Shown here in pieces: positions 40,507 to 47,922 of a stretch of 64,000 nucleotides of DNA. Every line of letters begins with the position of its first letter. Position 1 is the first letter of the stretch. Origin of the DNA: Phycisphaerales bacterium (GTDB taxonomy: Bacteria; Planctomycetota; Phycisphaerae; Phycisphaerales; UBA1924). The notes beneath the pieces were generated by a model, which worked only from the letters and a program-made list of their open reading frames with translations, searched no databases and was not told the DNA's origin. The stretch spans positions 62,001 through 126,000 of the forward strand of contig JADJMV010000004.1 of the NCBI GenBank assembly GCA_016709445.1. Reading direction: 5' to 3'. Position numbers and translations under genes: made by a program.

Positions 40507-41410
40507 ATGGAGAAACTCTGCGGGCTCTGTGGGGAGGACTGCGCCGACCGACCACGCGTGCGGGACCGTCAGGGGCGTTACTTCTGCAAGGCGTGCGTGG
40601 ACAAGCGGCTCGAGGAGGAGCGGCAACACCGGGCCCCGGCGCCGCTTCCCGCGGGCCCGGCGCGCTCGGATGATCCTCTCGATATCGACCCAGGGGCGAG
40701 CCCATTCCCGATCGACCTGGTCCGGCATGTCGAGCCGGTGACGCCGTGCCCCATCTGCGGCCGGTCGATGGCGCCGGACGCGAAGATCTGCGTGCACTGC
40801 GGGTTCGACAAGGACAAGGGGATCCAGGCGACGACCAGCGTCGGGAAGAGCACGCACCAGGGCAAGCGGGGGAAGTTCTGCCGCGAGTGCGGGTACGACC
40901 TGCGGGGGCTGCGCGATCCGGTGTGCCCGGAGTGTGGGACTCGGATCCGGGCCAACAAGCGGCGGGATTGGGACGACGACACGGCCCGGCAGGTGGTGCG
41001 GAACGAGTGGCTGAAGCCTGCGATCACGCTCGCGCTCGCGAGCATGGCGCTGGCGGTGCTGTTCTCAACGCGGGGGAGACTACTGGCTGATGGTGGGGTA
41101 CCCGATCTTCCTGCTCGCCGAGGTCGTCGTCGGGTTCGTCATCCTGCTGATCAGCTTTACCTTTCTCGGCGACCTTGGGACGCCGCTGCTGAACCTGCTG
41201 CGCCTGACTGCGCTCTACGCGACGGTGGATTTCTGTTCGATGCTGATCCCGGCGTTCGGCCTCTACCGCGTCGGCTTCTCTGGGGCGGTGTTTGCGATCC
41301 TGTTCATGAACTTTTTCGATGTCGACATCGAGGACGCGTGGATCGTCCTGCTGATCAACTGGATCGCCAAGATGGCGATCGTGGTGGGCTTCATCCTCTA
41401 CTTCCAGTAG
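40507..41410 (+). CDS. Zinc-ribbon membrane protein, frameshifted
   Basis: Unknown protein with three Cys4 zinc ribbons in the N-terminal ~155 residues (CGLCGEDC with FCKAC; CPICGRSMAPDAKICVHCG; FCRECGYDLRG with CPECG), then a hydrophobic C-terminal part of about four helices (MVGYPIFLLAEVVVGFVILL, DAWIVLLINWIAKMAIVVGF). The frame breaks after LFSTRG. Removing one G from the five-G run near 41071-41075 joins it to DYWLMVGYPIFLL and yields 300 residues. A TAGACT box overlaps the stop of the upstream GH127 gene (40474-40479). Zinc-ribbon plus Yip1-like membrane proteins are frequent in planctomycetes; role unknown. Confidence 0.7.
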
Positions 41411-41925
41411 CGATCACGCCTGGGGGCGGCGTTGGAGTCGGCCGGGACACTCCGGCGCCCGGCGGTGGTGCGCACCGGTCGGCCGCCCGCACGCCCAGGG
41501 GGGTGCGTCGCGGGTCGGGCGGGGCGGCCGAATGGTGGCAGGCTGGGGAGTGGTCGGGAAAGGGTGAGCGGGGCGGGGGTTCCTTGGTTGCCGAATTCGG
41601 GCTTGCGGACGTTGCACGATTGCTGAGTACTCAAGAACTCCGGGGGGCCTCCTGTCGAGAGGACCGACCCGGAGCGTGCGTGGCGGAGATCCCCCGCCCC
41701 GTCACCGGAACGAAACTCGATGCCAAACCGGGATGTCGAAGGCGGGCCGCGCGGTGCCCTCAAACCTGGGGTGCCGGGGCTGGTTTGTGCGCGCGATCGC
41801 GGCGGTACGCGGTCGCGCACCAGGCGCAAGTCGTTGCGGGACAAGCGGAAGAAAAACTCACAATTCCGTCGGGGCGGCGCGCGGGAGCCTCCCGCCCTGT
41901 GCGCGCGGGGGCGGCGGTCCGGGTT
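41411..41925. other. 515-base intergenic region without a convincing gene
   Basis: Lies between the convergent zinc-ribbon and acetamidase genes. All open frames are short, overlapping and unlike the neighbours in composition. It contains long G- and C-rich runs and a 10-base palindrome TGAGTACTCA at 41625-41634. No tRNA, SRP RNA or RNase P core motif was recognised. An unannotated small RNA or decayed gene cannot be excluded. Confidence 0.4.
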
Positions 41926-42888
41926 TCAGCGGGAGGGTGATTCGAGCGCCTCGTCCGGGAGCACCGCATGGACACCGACGACGCCGTTGACGGCCTGGGT
42001 GACCCGGAGGCTGAGCGCGACGCTGGCGTGGGCGAGGGCGGTGGTCCGATCGGCGCCGAGCCGGTGCTGCAGGGCGTCGACGGCCGCGTTGAGTGCGGCG
42101 TGGGCGGCCTCGTCGAGCGAGCCGCCGAAGCCGAGGAAGCACCAGCCGCCGGGTGTGCGGATGCGCGGGCCGGCGGGGGCGGGGGCATCTTCGAGCGCGA
42201 GGCGGAGGACGAGCGGTTCGAGGCGGCACTCGATCGCGCTGCCGCCGACCTCGCCATCACCCTGCGCGGCGTGGCCATCGCCGGCGGAAAGGAGGGCGCC
42301 CTCGCACTCGATGGGCAGGTAGAGCGAAGATCCCGCGACGAGTTCGCGGCAGTCCATGTTGCCGCCGGTGCGGCGCGGCTCCCAACCGGAGTGCCACCCC
42401 GGCGCGGCGGGGCAGAGGCCGAGGATGCCGGGGAAGGGGCGGAGCGGGGCGCGGAGCCCGAAATCGCTGCGTGCCGTGCCGGACTTGGAGTCGATGGTCC
42501 AGCGGACGAGCGCCGCGGGCGCGTCGGCGACACCGAGCGCCCGGTTGAGCGCGGCGTTGGGCCCGCCGTCGCCGCCGGCGAACGTCCAGCCCCAGGCGCT
42601 GGGCGAGACTTCGAGGATGTCGACGCGGAGCGTCGTGCCGGGCTTGGCGCCGCGGATGGCGATGGGCCCGAGCATCGCGGGCCCGTCGTAGCGGGGCTCG
42701 CCGGGCGGGCGGCGGAGTCGCGGACGGTCGAGGCCGAGACCCCGGTGGTTCTCAAGCCCCCAGGTGACGTCGAGGGTGTGCAGGCGCACTGTGTCGCCGG
42801 GGTCGATGACGAGCGCCGGGGACACGTCGCGCGAGAACTGGCCGTGCATGAGGGCCAAGTCGGGGTGCAGTTCGTGCGTCGCGGGCAT
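41926..42888 (-). CDS. Acetamidase/formamidase family amidohydrolase
   Basis: 320-residue FmdA/AmdA-family protein that hydrolyses short aliphatic amides to acid and ammonia. Family motifs are THELHPDLALMHGQFSRDVSP at the N terminus, GPIAIRGAKPGTTLRVDILE, GGNMDCRELVAGSSLYLPIE (the metal-binding/active region) and GDGHAAQGDGEVGGSAIE. Length matches the family. AAGGAG precedes the ATG at 42888. It lies 36 bases downstream of thrS on the same strand and may be part of the thrS transcript; a functional link is not obvious. Confidence 0.9.
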   Translation of the reverse strand: MPATHELHPDLALMHGQFSRDVSPALVIDPGDTVRLHTLDVTWGLENHRGLGLDRPRLRRPPGEPRYDGPAMLGPIAIRGAKPGTTLRVDILEVSPSAWGWTFAGGDGGPNAALNRALGVADAPAALVRWTIDSKSGTARSDFGLRAPLRPFPGILGLCPAAPGWHSGWEPRRTGGNMDCRELVAGSSLYLPIECEGALLSAGDGHAAQGDGEVGGSAIECRLEPLVLRLALEDAPAPAGPRIRTPGGWCFLGFGGSLDEAAHAALNAAVDALQHRLGADRTTALAHASVALSLRVTQAVNGVVGVHAVLPDEALESPSR

Positions 42889-42924
42889 CTCGCTCCTTGC
42901 CGGGCGCTCTAGGGTGGGGCTGCG

Positions 42925-45030
42925 TCAGGCGGGCTTGACGCCCAGTTCGGCGCGGCGCTCGGCGATCTCGGCCTTGAGGCCGTCCACGAAGTCCGCGAGA
43001 GGCATCGCGCCCAGATCGTGCTGCACGCCCCGGGCGCGGACGGAGACCTTGCCCTCTTCGGCGTCGCGCGGGCCGACGACGGCCATGTAGGGGATCTTCA
43101 TCTCGGCCGCGTGCTTGATCTTGGCCTGGACGCGGTCGTTGCCGGTGTCGATGGTGGCCCGGATTCCCGCGGCCTTGAGCTGGGCGAGCACGCGTTCGGC
43201 ATAGTCGTTGGTCTTCTCGCTGATGGGCAGGACGCGGACCTGCTCGGGGCTGAGCCATGAGGGGAAGGCGCCGGCGAAGTGCTCGATCAGGACGCCGCAG
43301 AAACGCTCCATGCTCCCGAAGGGGGCGCGGTGGATCATGACGGGCCGGTGGGGCTTGTTGTCGGGGCCGATATAGGACAGGTCGAAGCGTTCGGGCAGGT
43401 TGTAGTCGACCTGGACGGTGCCGAGCTGCCACTCACGCCCGATGACGTCCTTGACCACGAAGTCGATCTTGGGGCCGTAGAACGCGGCCTCGCCGGGCTC
43501 CTCGCTGAAGGCGACGCCAAGGGTCTTGGCGGCCTCGCGGCAGGCGGCCTCGGCCTTGTCCCAGTTCTCCGGATTGCCGACGTACTTCGAAGAGTCCGGA
43601 TCGCGCAGGCCGACGCGGACGCGGTAGTCCTTCATGCCCAGGGTGCCGAAGATGATCTTGACCAGCGAGAGGCAGCCGAGCAGCTCGGCCTGCACCTGCT
43701 CGGGGGTGCAGAAGAGGTGGGCATCGTCCTGCGTGAAGCCTCGGACACGGGTCATGCCGTTGAGCTCGCCGGATTGTTCCCAGCGGTAGACGGTGCCGAA
43801 CTCGGCGAGGCGCACGGGCATATCGCGGTAGCTGTGGGGCGCGCTGTCGAAGATCTTGATGTGGAAGGGGCAGTTCATCGGCTTGAGCAGGTACCCGTCG
43901 ATGTCGCCCGCGCTGAGCTTGTTGGAGAGCTGCGCGCAGGAGCAGCCCTCGGCGGCCAGGGCCGCGAGCGACTCGCGCTCGATCACGGGCGGGTACTGGC
44001 TGTCGGCGTAGTAGGGAAAGTGGCCGCTGGTGCGGAAGAGCTCGAGCCGCCCGATGTTGGGCGTGAAGACCTCGAGATAGCCCTGCTTGTTCAGCTCCTC
44101 GCTGATGAAGCGCTGGAGTTCCTTGCGCACGACGGCTCCGTTGGGGGTCCAGAGGATCAGGCCCTGGCCGACGGTCTCGTCGATGTGGAAGAGGCGAAGT
44201 TGCTTGCCGATCACGCGGTGGTCGCGGGCCTTGGCCTGCTCGAGGCGGTCGAGGTATTCGTCGAGGTCCTTCTTCGAGAAAAAGGCGGTGCCGTAGACGC
44301 GGGTGAGGCGGTCGGAGGTCTCGTCGCCGTGCCAGTAGCTGCTGGCGAGGCTCATGACCTTGAAACCGCCGATGCGTCCGGTGCTGGGGACGTGGGGGCC
44401 CCGGCAGAGATCTTCCCAGTTCTTGCCCGGCTCGCCGGTCGCGTACCAGGAGAGCATGACGCCCTCGGCGCCGTTGGCCCCGCTCGCGGCGATCGCGCGC
44501 TCGGCGTTGTCAACCTTGTACTTGCTGCCCTCGCCCTTGAGCTTCTCGAGGCCCTTGGGGGCGTCGAGTTCGTAGCGCGTGAACCGGCGGTCTTCCTTGA
44601 CGATCTTGGCCATCTCGGCCTCGATGGCCTCGAAGTCGCCCTCCTTGAGCGGCCGGTCGTCGGGGAAGCGGATGTCGTAGTAGAAGCCGGTGTCGAGGGG
44701 TGGCCCGTAGACGAGCTGAGCCCCGGGCACGATGCGCTGGATGGCCTCGGCCATGACGTGGGCGGTGGAGTGGCGGAGGAGGTAGAGGGCGTCGGGGTCG
44801 GCGTTCCCCTCCCGGGTCTTCTCGGTGACGATGGCGAGCTTGCAGTCCTGGGTGATCGGGGCCTGGAGATCGGCGAGTTCGCCGTCGATCTTGGCACCGA
44901 CGGCGGCCTTGGCGAGGCGCGAACCGATCGACTCGGCGACCTGGTAGGCGGTCACCGGGCCGTCGAACTCCTTGACGGAGCCATCGGGGAGGGTGACGCG
45001 GATCGTGCTGGACGCGGCTGCGGGGCTCAT
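42925..45030 (-). CDS. thrS: Threonyl-tRNA synthetase
   Basis: Charges tRNA-Thr with threonine. The full-length 701-residue class II enzyme has the N-terminal TGS domain (IRVTLPDGSVKEFDGPVTA), the editing domain with RHSTAHVMAEAIQRIVPGA and SWYATGEPGKNW, the catalytic core with motif 2 EFGTVYRWEQSGELNGMTRV, the zinc ligands in MNCPFHIKIF and AFYGPKIDF, motif 3 HRAPFGSMERF, and the C-terminal anticodon-binding domain. GGAG is spaced seven bases before the ATG. Its mRNA begins with a Thr-rich leader ORF and a terminator (45091-45208), implying regulation by charged tRNA-Thr supply. Confidence 0.97.
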   Translation of the reverse strand: MSPAAASSTIRVTLPDGSVKEFDGPVTAYQVAESIGSRLAKAAVGAKIDGELADLQAPITQDCKLAIVTEKTREGNADPDALYLLRHSTAHVMAEAIQRIVPGAQLVYGPPLDTGFYYDIRFPDDRPLKEGDFEAIEAEMAKIVKEDRRFTRYELDAPKGLEKLKGEGSKYKVDNAERAIAASGANGAEGVMLSWYATGEPGKNWEDLCRGPHVPSTGRIGGFKVMSLASSYWHGDETSDRLTRVYGTAFFSKKDLDEYLDRLEQAKARDHRVIGKQLRLFHIDETVGQGLILWTPNGAVVRKELQRFISEELNKQGYLEVFTPNIGRLELFRTSGHFPYYADSQYPPVIERESLAALAAEGCSCAQLSNKLSAGDIDGYLLKPMNCPFHIKIFDSAPHSYRDMPVRLAEFGTVYRWEQSGELNGMTRVRGFTQDDAHLFCTPEQVQAELLGCLSLVKIIFGTLGMKDYRVRVGLRDPDSSKYVGNPENWDKAEAACREAAKTLGVAFSEEPGEAAFYGPKIDFVVKDVIGREWQLGTVQVDYNLPERFDLSYIGPDNKPHRPVMIHRAPFGSMERFCGVLIEHFAGAFPSWLSPEQVRVLPISEKTNDYAERVLAQLKAAGIRATIDTGNDRVQAKIKHAAEMKIPYMAVVGPRDAEEGKVSVRARGVQHDLGAMPLADFVDGLKAEIAERRAELGVKPA

Positions 45031-45090
45031 CGGGGGGCTCCATCCTGGGTGCTTGTGGCAAGGGTACTCGTCGGTCGGGGATCAAGTGGC

Positions 45091-45120
45091 CAAACAAAAA
45101 CCCGGCCTGCGGGGCCGGGT
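45091..45120 (-). terminator. Attenuator terminator between thr leader ORF and thrS
   Basis: On the minus strand ACCCGGCC (45120-45113), a five-base loop and GGCCGGGT (45107-45100) form an 8-bp stem immediately followed by a T run (TTTTTGTTTG with the stem T, down to 45091). It lies 29 bases after the leader stop codon and 60 bases before the thrS ATG, so it must be bypassed for thrS expression. GCCGGG in the last codons of the leader (45160-45155) can pair with CCCGGC of the 5' arm (45119-45114), giving a competing antiterminator. Confidence 0.85.
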
Positions 45121-45148
45121 CGGGATCAGTCGGGCTCACGCACGAACA

Positions 45149-45208
45149 TCACCCCCCGGCGGGCGGGGTCTCGGTGGTGGTCGTGGTGGTGGTCGGGAGG
45201 CGGCTCAT
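45149..45208 (-). CDS. Threonine-rich leader peptide of thrS
   Basis: A 19-codon ORF encoding MSRLPTTTTTTTETPPAGG then TGA: seven consecutive Thr codons (six ACC, one ACG) and an eighth two codons on. It is followed after 28 bases by an intrinsic terminator and then by threonyl-tRNA synthetase. This is the classic arrangement of amino-acid leader peptides such as E. coli thrL, in which ribosome stalling on Thr codons when Thr-tRNA is scarce allows an antiterminator to form. There is no Shine-Dalgarno; a TATACT box seven bases before the ATG predicts a leaderless transcript. The regulatory mechanism is inferred from layout; the Thr run, terminator and neighbour gene are seen directly. Confidence 0.85.
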   Translation of the reverse strand: MSRLPTTTTTTTETPPAGG

Positions 45209-45215
45209 GTGGGGC

Positions 45216-45221
45216 AGTATA
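45216..45221 (-). promoter_or_regulatory. -10 box of thr leader/thrS transcript
   Basis: TATACT on the minus strand, seven bases before the leader ATG at 45208. No convincing -35 lies 16-19 bases upstream. Transcription would start at or beside the A of the start codon. Confidence 0.55.
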
Positions 45222-45279
45222 CGGCGGGATTCGGGCCCGGGTTGAGGCCAACCCCGTGGAGATTCCCCCAAAGGCCGGG

Positions 45280-45308
45280 TTGACAGATATATCCGATACC
45301 GATATATT
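45280..45308 (+). promoter_or_regulatory. padR promoter with overlapping operator palindrome
   Basis: TTGACA (45280-45285), a 17-base spacer and TATATT (45303-45308) form a near-consensus sigma-70 promoter, by far the best in the window. An inverted repeat ATATATC-N7-GATATAT (45287-45293 and 45301-45307) covers the spacer and -10, which fits autorepression by the PadR protein encoded immediately downstream. The -10 ends six bases before the padR ATG, so the transcript is probably leaderless. Confidence 0.8.
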
Positions 45309-45314
45309 GACGAC

Positions 45315-45680
45315 ATGGCCTCCAGACCCGACACCGCCCTCTCCGAACTGGTCGTCCTCAGCGTGCTCGCGGAGGAGGCTCTGTACGGGTACGCGATCGC
45401 CAAGCGTGTCGCGGCCCGGTCGGACGACCGGCTCCGCCTGACGGCCGGGGTGCTCTATCCCCTGCTCAAGAAGCTCGAGAAGGGCGGGCTGGTCATGGCG
45501 ACGTGGGAGACCGTCCGCTCCGAGCGGGCCGAGGAGGGATCGGAGGGGCGGCGGCGGAAGTGGTACCGGCTGAGCGCGAAGGGGCGGCGGCGCCTGGCCC
45601 AGCACGCCCAGGCGCAGCGCGAGCATCAGCGGCTGGTGCAGGCATTCCTGCCCCCGGAAGACGCGGAGGCGACGGCATGA
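45315..45680 (+). CDS. PadR family transcriptional regulator
   Basis: 121-residue winged-helix DNA-binding repressor of the PadR family (PadR-s1 subgroup): LSELVVLSVLAEEALYGYAIA, TAGVLYPLLKKLEKGGLV and RKWYRLSAKGRRRLA cover the recognition helix and wing. PadR proteins usually bind ATAT-containing palindromes at their own promoters; such a palindrome overlaps the promoter here. The stop overlaps the ATG of the next gene (ATGA), the arrangement common for PadR and permease-prefix-domain partners in planctomycetes. The effector is unknown. Confidence 0.93.
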   Translation: MASRPDTALSELVVLSVLAEEALYGYAIAKRVAARSDDRLRLTAGVLYPLLKKLEKGGLVMATWETVRSERAEEGSEGRRRKWYRLSAKGRRRLAQHAQAQREHQRLVQAFLPPEDAEATA

Positions 45681-47185
45681 GCCGGCTTGGGATCGAGAGC
45701 CCGCCGGGCACGGCGAGCGGCGCTGGCCAGCGGCCCGAGTCGGCCGACTCGATCGGGGCGTGGCTCGATCGGCTCTTGCGCCTCGCTCGCCTGCCCTCGG
45801 GTGAGTCGGCCGAGATCCGCGACGAGCTTGACGCGCATCTGCGCGAGCGGGTGCGTGATCTGATGCTCGCGGGCCACGACGAGGCGGAGGCCATCCACAA
45901 ATCCATCAGCGAGCTGGGCGACCTCGCCCTGCTCGCCCATCGTTACCGGGACGCCAGCAGAACACCCAAAGGGAGAACCATCATGCATTTCAGCCTGATC
46001 GCCGCCGTCGGGACCGCGCTGGGTTTGAGCGCGCTCGCGTACCAGCAGAGCCAGCCGGGCCAGCCCTCGACCCCCCCGGCGGCCCGGGCCGACGACGCCG
46101 CCGGGACCTCGGCGGAGCTGTCGCTCGAGGTGCGCCCCGAGGCGTCGGGGAACATCCGGGTCGTGCCGATCCTCCGGGATCTCCCGATCGTGAGCCGCTT
46201 CTACTCGAACGACGACGCGAGCGGCGTCACGATCGAGGCCGCGATGCAGGGGCCGGAGGAGCTGGGCGCGCTGGTGCACTTTCTCGCCGAGTCGCAGGGT
46301 CTGCGGGCGTACATCCACTGGCGCGACCTCGACGGGGTGGCGGCGCCGGACGAGAGCGTGGACGAGCTGCCGCTGCAGGGCCAGTCGCCCGAGCGCGCGT
46401 TCGGGATGATCAACGACAGCCTGGGGCTCGAGGGCGCGCAGCGGATCGCCTACCGCTCCGAGGGCGGCCTGCTCGAGGTGGCGACGCAGCGGTTCTTCGA
46501 CCGGCGCGACCGTGAGCTGGTGACCTACGACGTCTCGGGCCTGCTCAACGCGGACGAGCCGCTCGAGGTCACCAACGAGTCGGGGGTGCTCGTCGAGCTG
46601 ATCACCGAGATCATCGAGCCCGACTCGTGGGTGCACAACGGCGGGGATGTCGGCGCGATCTTCGCGGCCGGCGACAAGCTCTTCGTCAGCGGCCCGCCTC
46701 GCCTGCAGGAGCGGGTGGCGTGGCTGCTCACCAAGCTCATGGATGATGCCGGCGAGCACGCCGACGCCGGTGCGCTCCCGGGGCTGGAGATCGCGCAGAT
46801 CACCGCCGCCGAGGCCGCCGTGACTTCTGACATCGAGATGGCGCCGATGCTCGAGATGCTCGGGGCGGGGTCGCCCGAGGTGATCACGCCGGGCCTGACG
46901 AAGCTGCCCGATGCGGCCGTGGTCTCCGTGAGCCTCGAGGTCTACCCACTCGGCTCCACAACGGCTTCCGAGCTCGCCCCGATCCTCCGTGGCGCCCTCG
47001 CGCCGCTTGGGGGCACGGTGGCGGCGGACGCCAGGACCAATGCGCTGATCATCCAGGGCGGCGAGGAGATCCAGGAGAAGGCGGCCGCGATCATCCACGC
47101 CCTCGACCGGGACCCGAACGCGGGTCGTGAGGTCGCACCTGCCGGCGTGGAGCGTACGTCGCTGCGGGCTCCGGGCAACAACTGA
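45677..47185 (+). CDS. PadR-linked protein: permease-prefix domain, membrane anchor, secretin-like domains
   Basis: 502-residue protein. Residues ~25-95 form a helical permease prefix/DUF1700-like domain (WLDRLLRLARLPSGESAEIR, DELDAHLRERVRDLML), the module usually found in front of MacB-type permeases next to padR. Instead of a permease, it is followed by one membrane segment (HFSLIAAVGTALGLSALAYQ, ~101-120) and then by extracytoplasmic domains. The last ~80 residues (YPLGSTTASELAPILRGALA, DARTNALIIQGGEEIQEKAA) resemble the secretin N (NolW-like) fold. No secretin barrel follows. The function is unknown; it is translationally coupled to padR. The start at 45677 is set by the ATGA overlap. Confidence 0.7.
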   Translation: MSRLGIESPPGTASGAGQRPESADSIGAWLDRLLRLARLPSGESAEIRDELDAHLRERVRDLMLAGHDEAEAIHKSISELGDLALLAHRYRDASRTPKGRTIMHFSLIAAVGTALGLSALAYQQSQPGQPSTPPAARADDAAGTSAELSLEVRPEASGNIRVVPILRDLPIVSRFYSNDDASGVTIEAAMQGPEELGALVHFLAESQGLRAYIHWRDLDGVAAPDESVDELPLQGQSPERAFGMINDSLGLEGAQRIAYRSEGGLLEVATQRFFDRRDRELVTYDVSGLLNADEPLEVTNESGVLVELITEIIEPDSWVHNGGDVGAIFAAGDKLFVSGPPRLQERVAWLLTKLMDDAGEHADAGALPGLEIAQITAAEAAVTSDIEMAPMLEMLGAGSPEVITPGLTKLPDAAVVSVSLEVYPLGSTTASELAPILRGALAPLGGTVAADARTNALIIQGGEEIQEKAAAIIHALDRDPNAGREVAPAGVERTSLRAPGNN

Positions 47186-47336
47186 GGCGGACCCGGCCCG
47201 GGGCGGCGGGGATGGCGAGAGCCACCGTGCGAATCGGGTGGAGGCGGGGTTCGGAGGCGGGCTTCGCCGGGGCTTGGGCGGCCAACCCTGGGTGAGGAAG
47301 GGGATGGGGCCATCGTTCGCCTCGAAATGCCCGCCT

Positions 47337-47389
47337 TTGACGCCCGGGTGAAAGCACGTCAATATGGGCCGGCCGCCGGGCCGGCCGCC
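47337..47389 (+). promoter_or_regulatory. nrdR promoter and tandem 12-base repeat
   Basis: TTGACG (47337-47342), a 17-base spacer and CAATAT (47360-47365) make a plausible promoter. The start of the transcript is a tandem repeat of GGGCCGGCCGCC (47366-47377 and 47378-47389), each containing the palindrome GGCCGGCC. It would form strong secondary structure in the nrdR leader. No NrdR-box-like element is seen. Confidence 0.45.
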
Positions 47390-47412
47390 CGGGGCGCAGA
47401 GGTGCCCGCGAC

Positions 47413-47922
47413 GTGATCTGCCCCTACTGCGAGAAGGACAACGACAAGGTGATCGACTCGCGCGCGAGCGAGGCGGGGCGGGTGATCCGGCGCCGTCGCG
47501 AGTGCCTGGGGTGCGGGAAGCGGTTCACGACGTACGAGCGGGTCGAGCAGACGTCGCGCTTGATGGTGGTGAAGCGGGACGGCTCGCGGACGCCCTTCGA
47601 CGCGGAGAAGACGCTGGCCGGCATCATGAACGCCTGCGGGAAGCGCCCGGTGCCCGACTCGGCCAAGCGGAAGGTGGTCGAGGAGGTGGAGGAGGAACTC
47701 AGCCGCGAGTTCGAGCGGGAGGTTGACGCGGCGGTGATCGGGGAGCGGGTGATGCGTCGCTTGCGGGAGATCGACCCGATCGCGTACATCCGGTTTGCGA
47801 GCGAGCACCTGAAGATGTCGACGATCGAGGAGATCCAGCACGAACTGGAGGACCTGAACGCTCGCCCGCGAGAGGTGCGGAACCAGCAGGACCTGTTCAA
47901 TCCGCGGGGCGCGTCGGCCTGA
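47413..47922 (+). CDS. nrdR: Transcriptional repressor NrdR
   Basis: 169-residue zinc-ribbon/ATP-cone repressor of ribonucleotide reductase genes. The N-terminal Cys4 ribbon is CPYCEKDNDKVIDSR with CLGCGKRFTTYERVE, followed by the ATP-cone VVKRDGSRTPFDAEKTLAGI and EREVDAAVIGERVMRRLREI. It binds NrdR boxes when loaded with dATP. The start is GTG at 47413; no ATG gives the conserved N terminus. No nrd gene is nearby. The last 26 bases overlap the convergent PAS-LuxR gene. Confidence 0.95.
   Translation: MICPYCEKDNDKVIDSRASEAGRVIRRRRECLGCGKRFTTYERVEQTSRLMVVKRDGSRTPFDAEKTLAGIMNACGKRPVPDSAKRKVVEEVEEELSREFEREVDAAVIGERVMRRLREIDPIAYIRFASEHLKMSTIEEIQHELEDLNARPREVRNQQDLFNPRGASA

Noticed and set aside
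45165..45195. GGT-rich simple repeat on the plus strand
   Set aside because: Reads as Thr codons on the minus strand within a short ORF before thrS; a functional reading explains it better than a simple repeat.
45031..45208. T-box riboswitch for thrS
   Set aside because: No T-box core sequence or specifier stem was recognised; the leader peptide layout accounts for the terminator.
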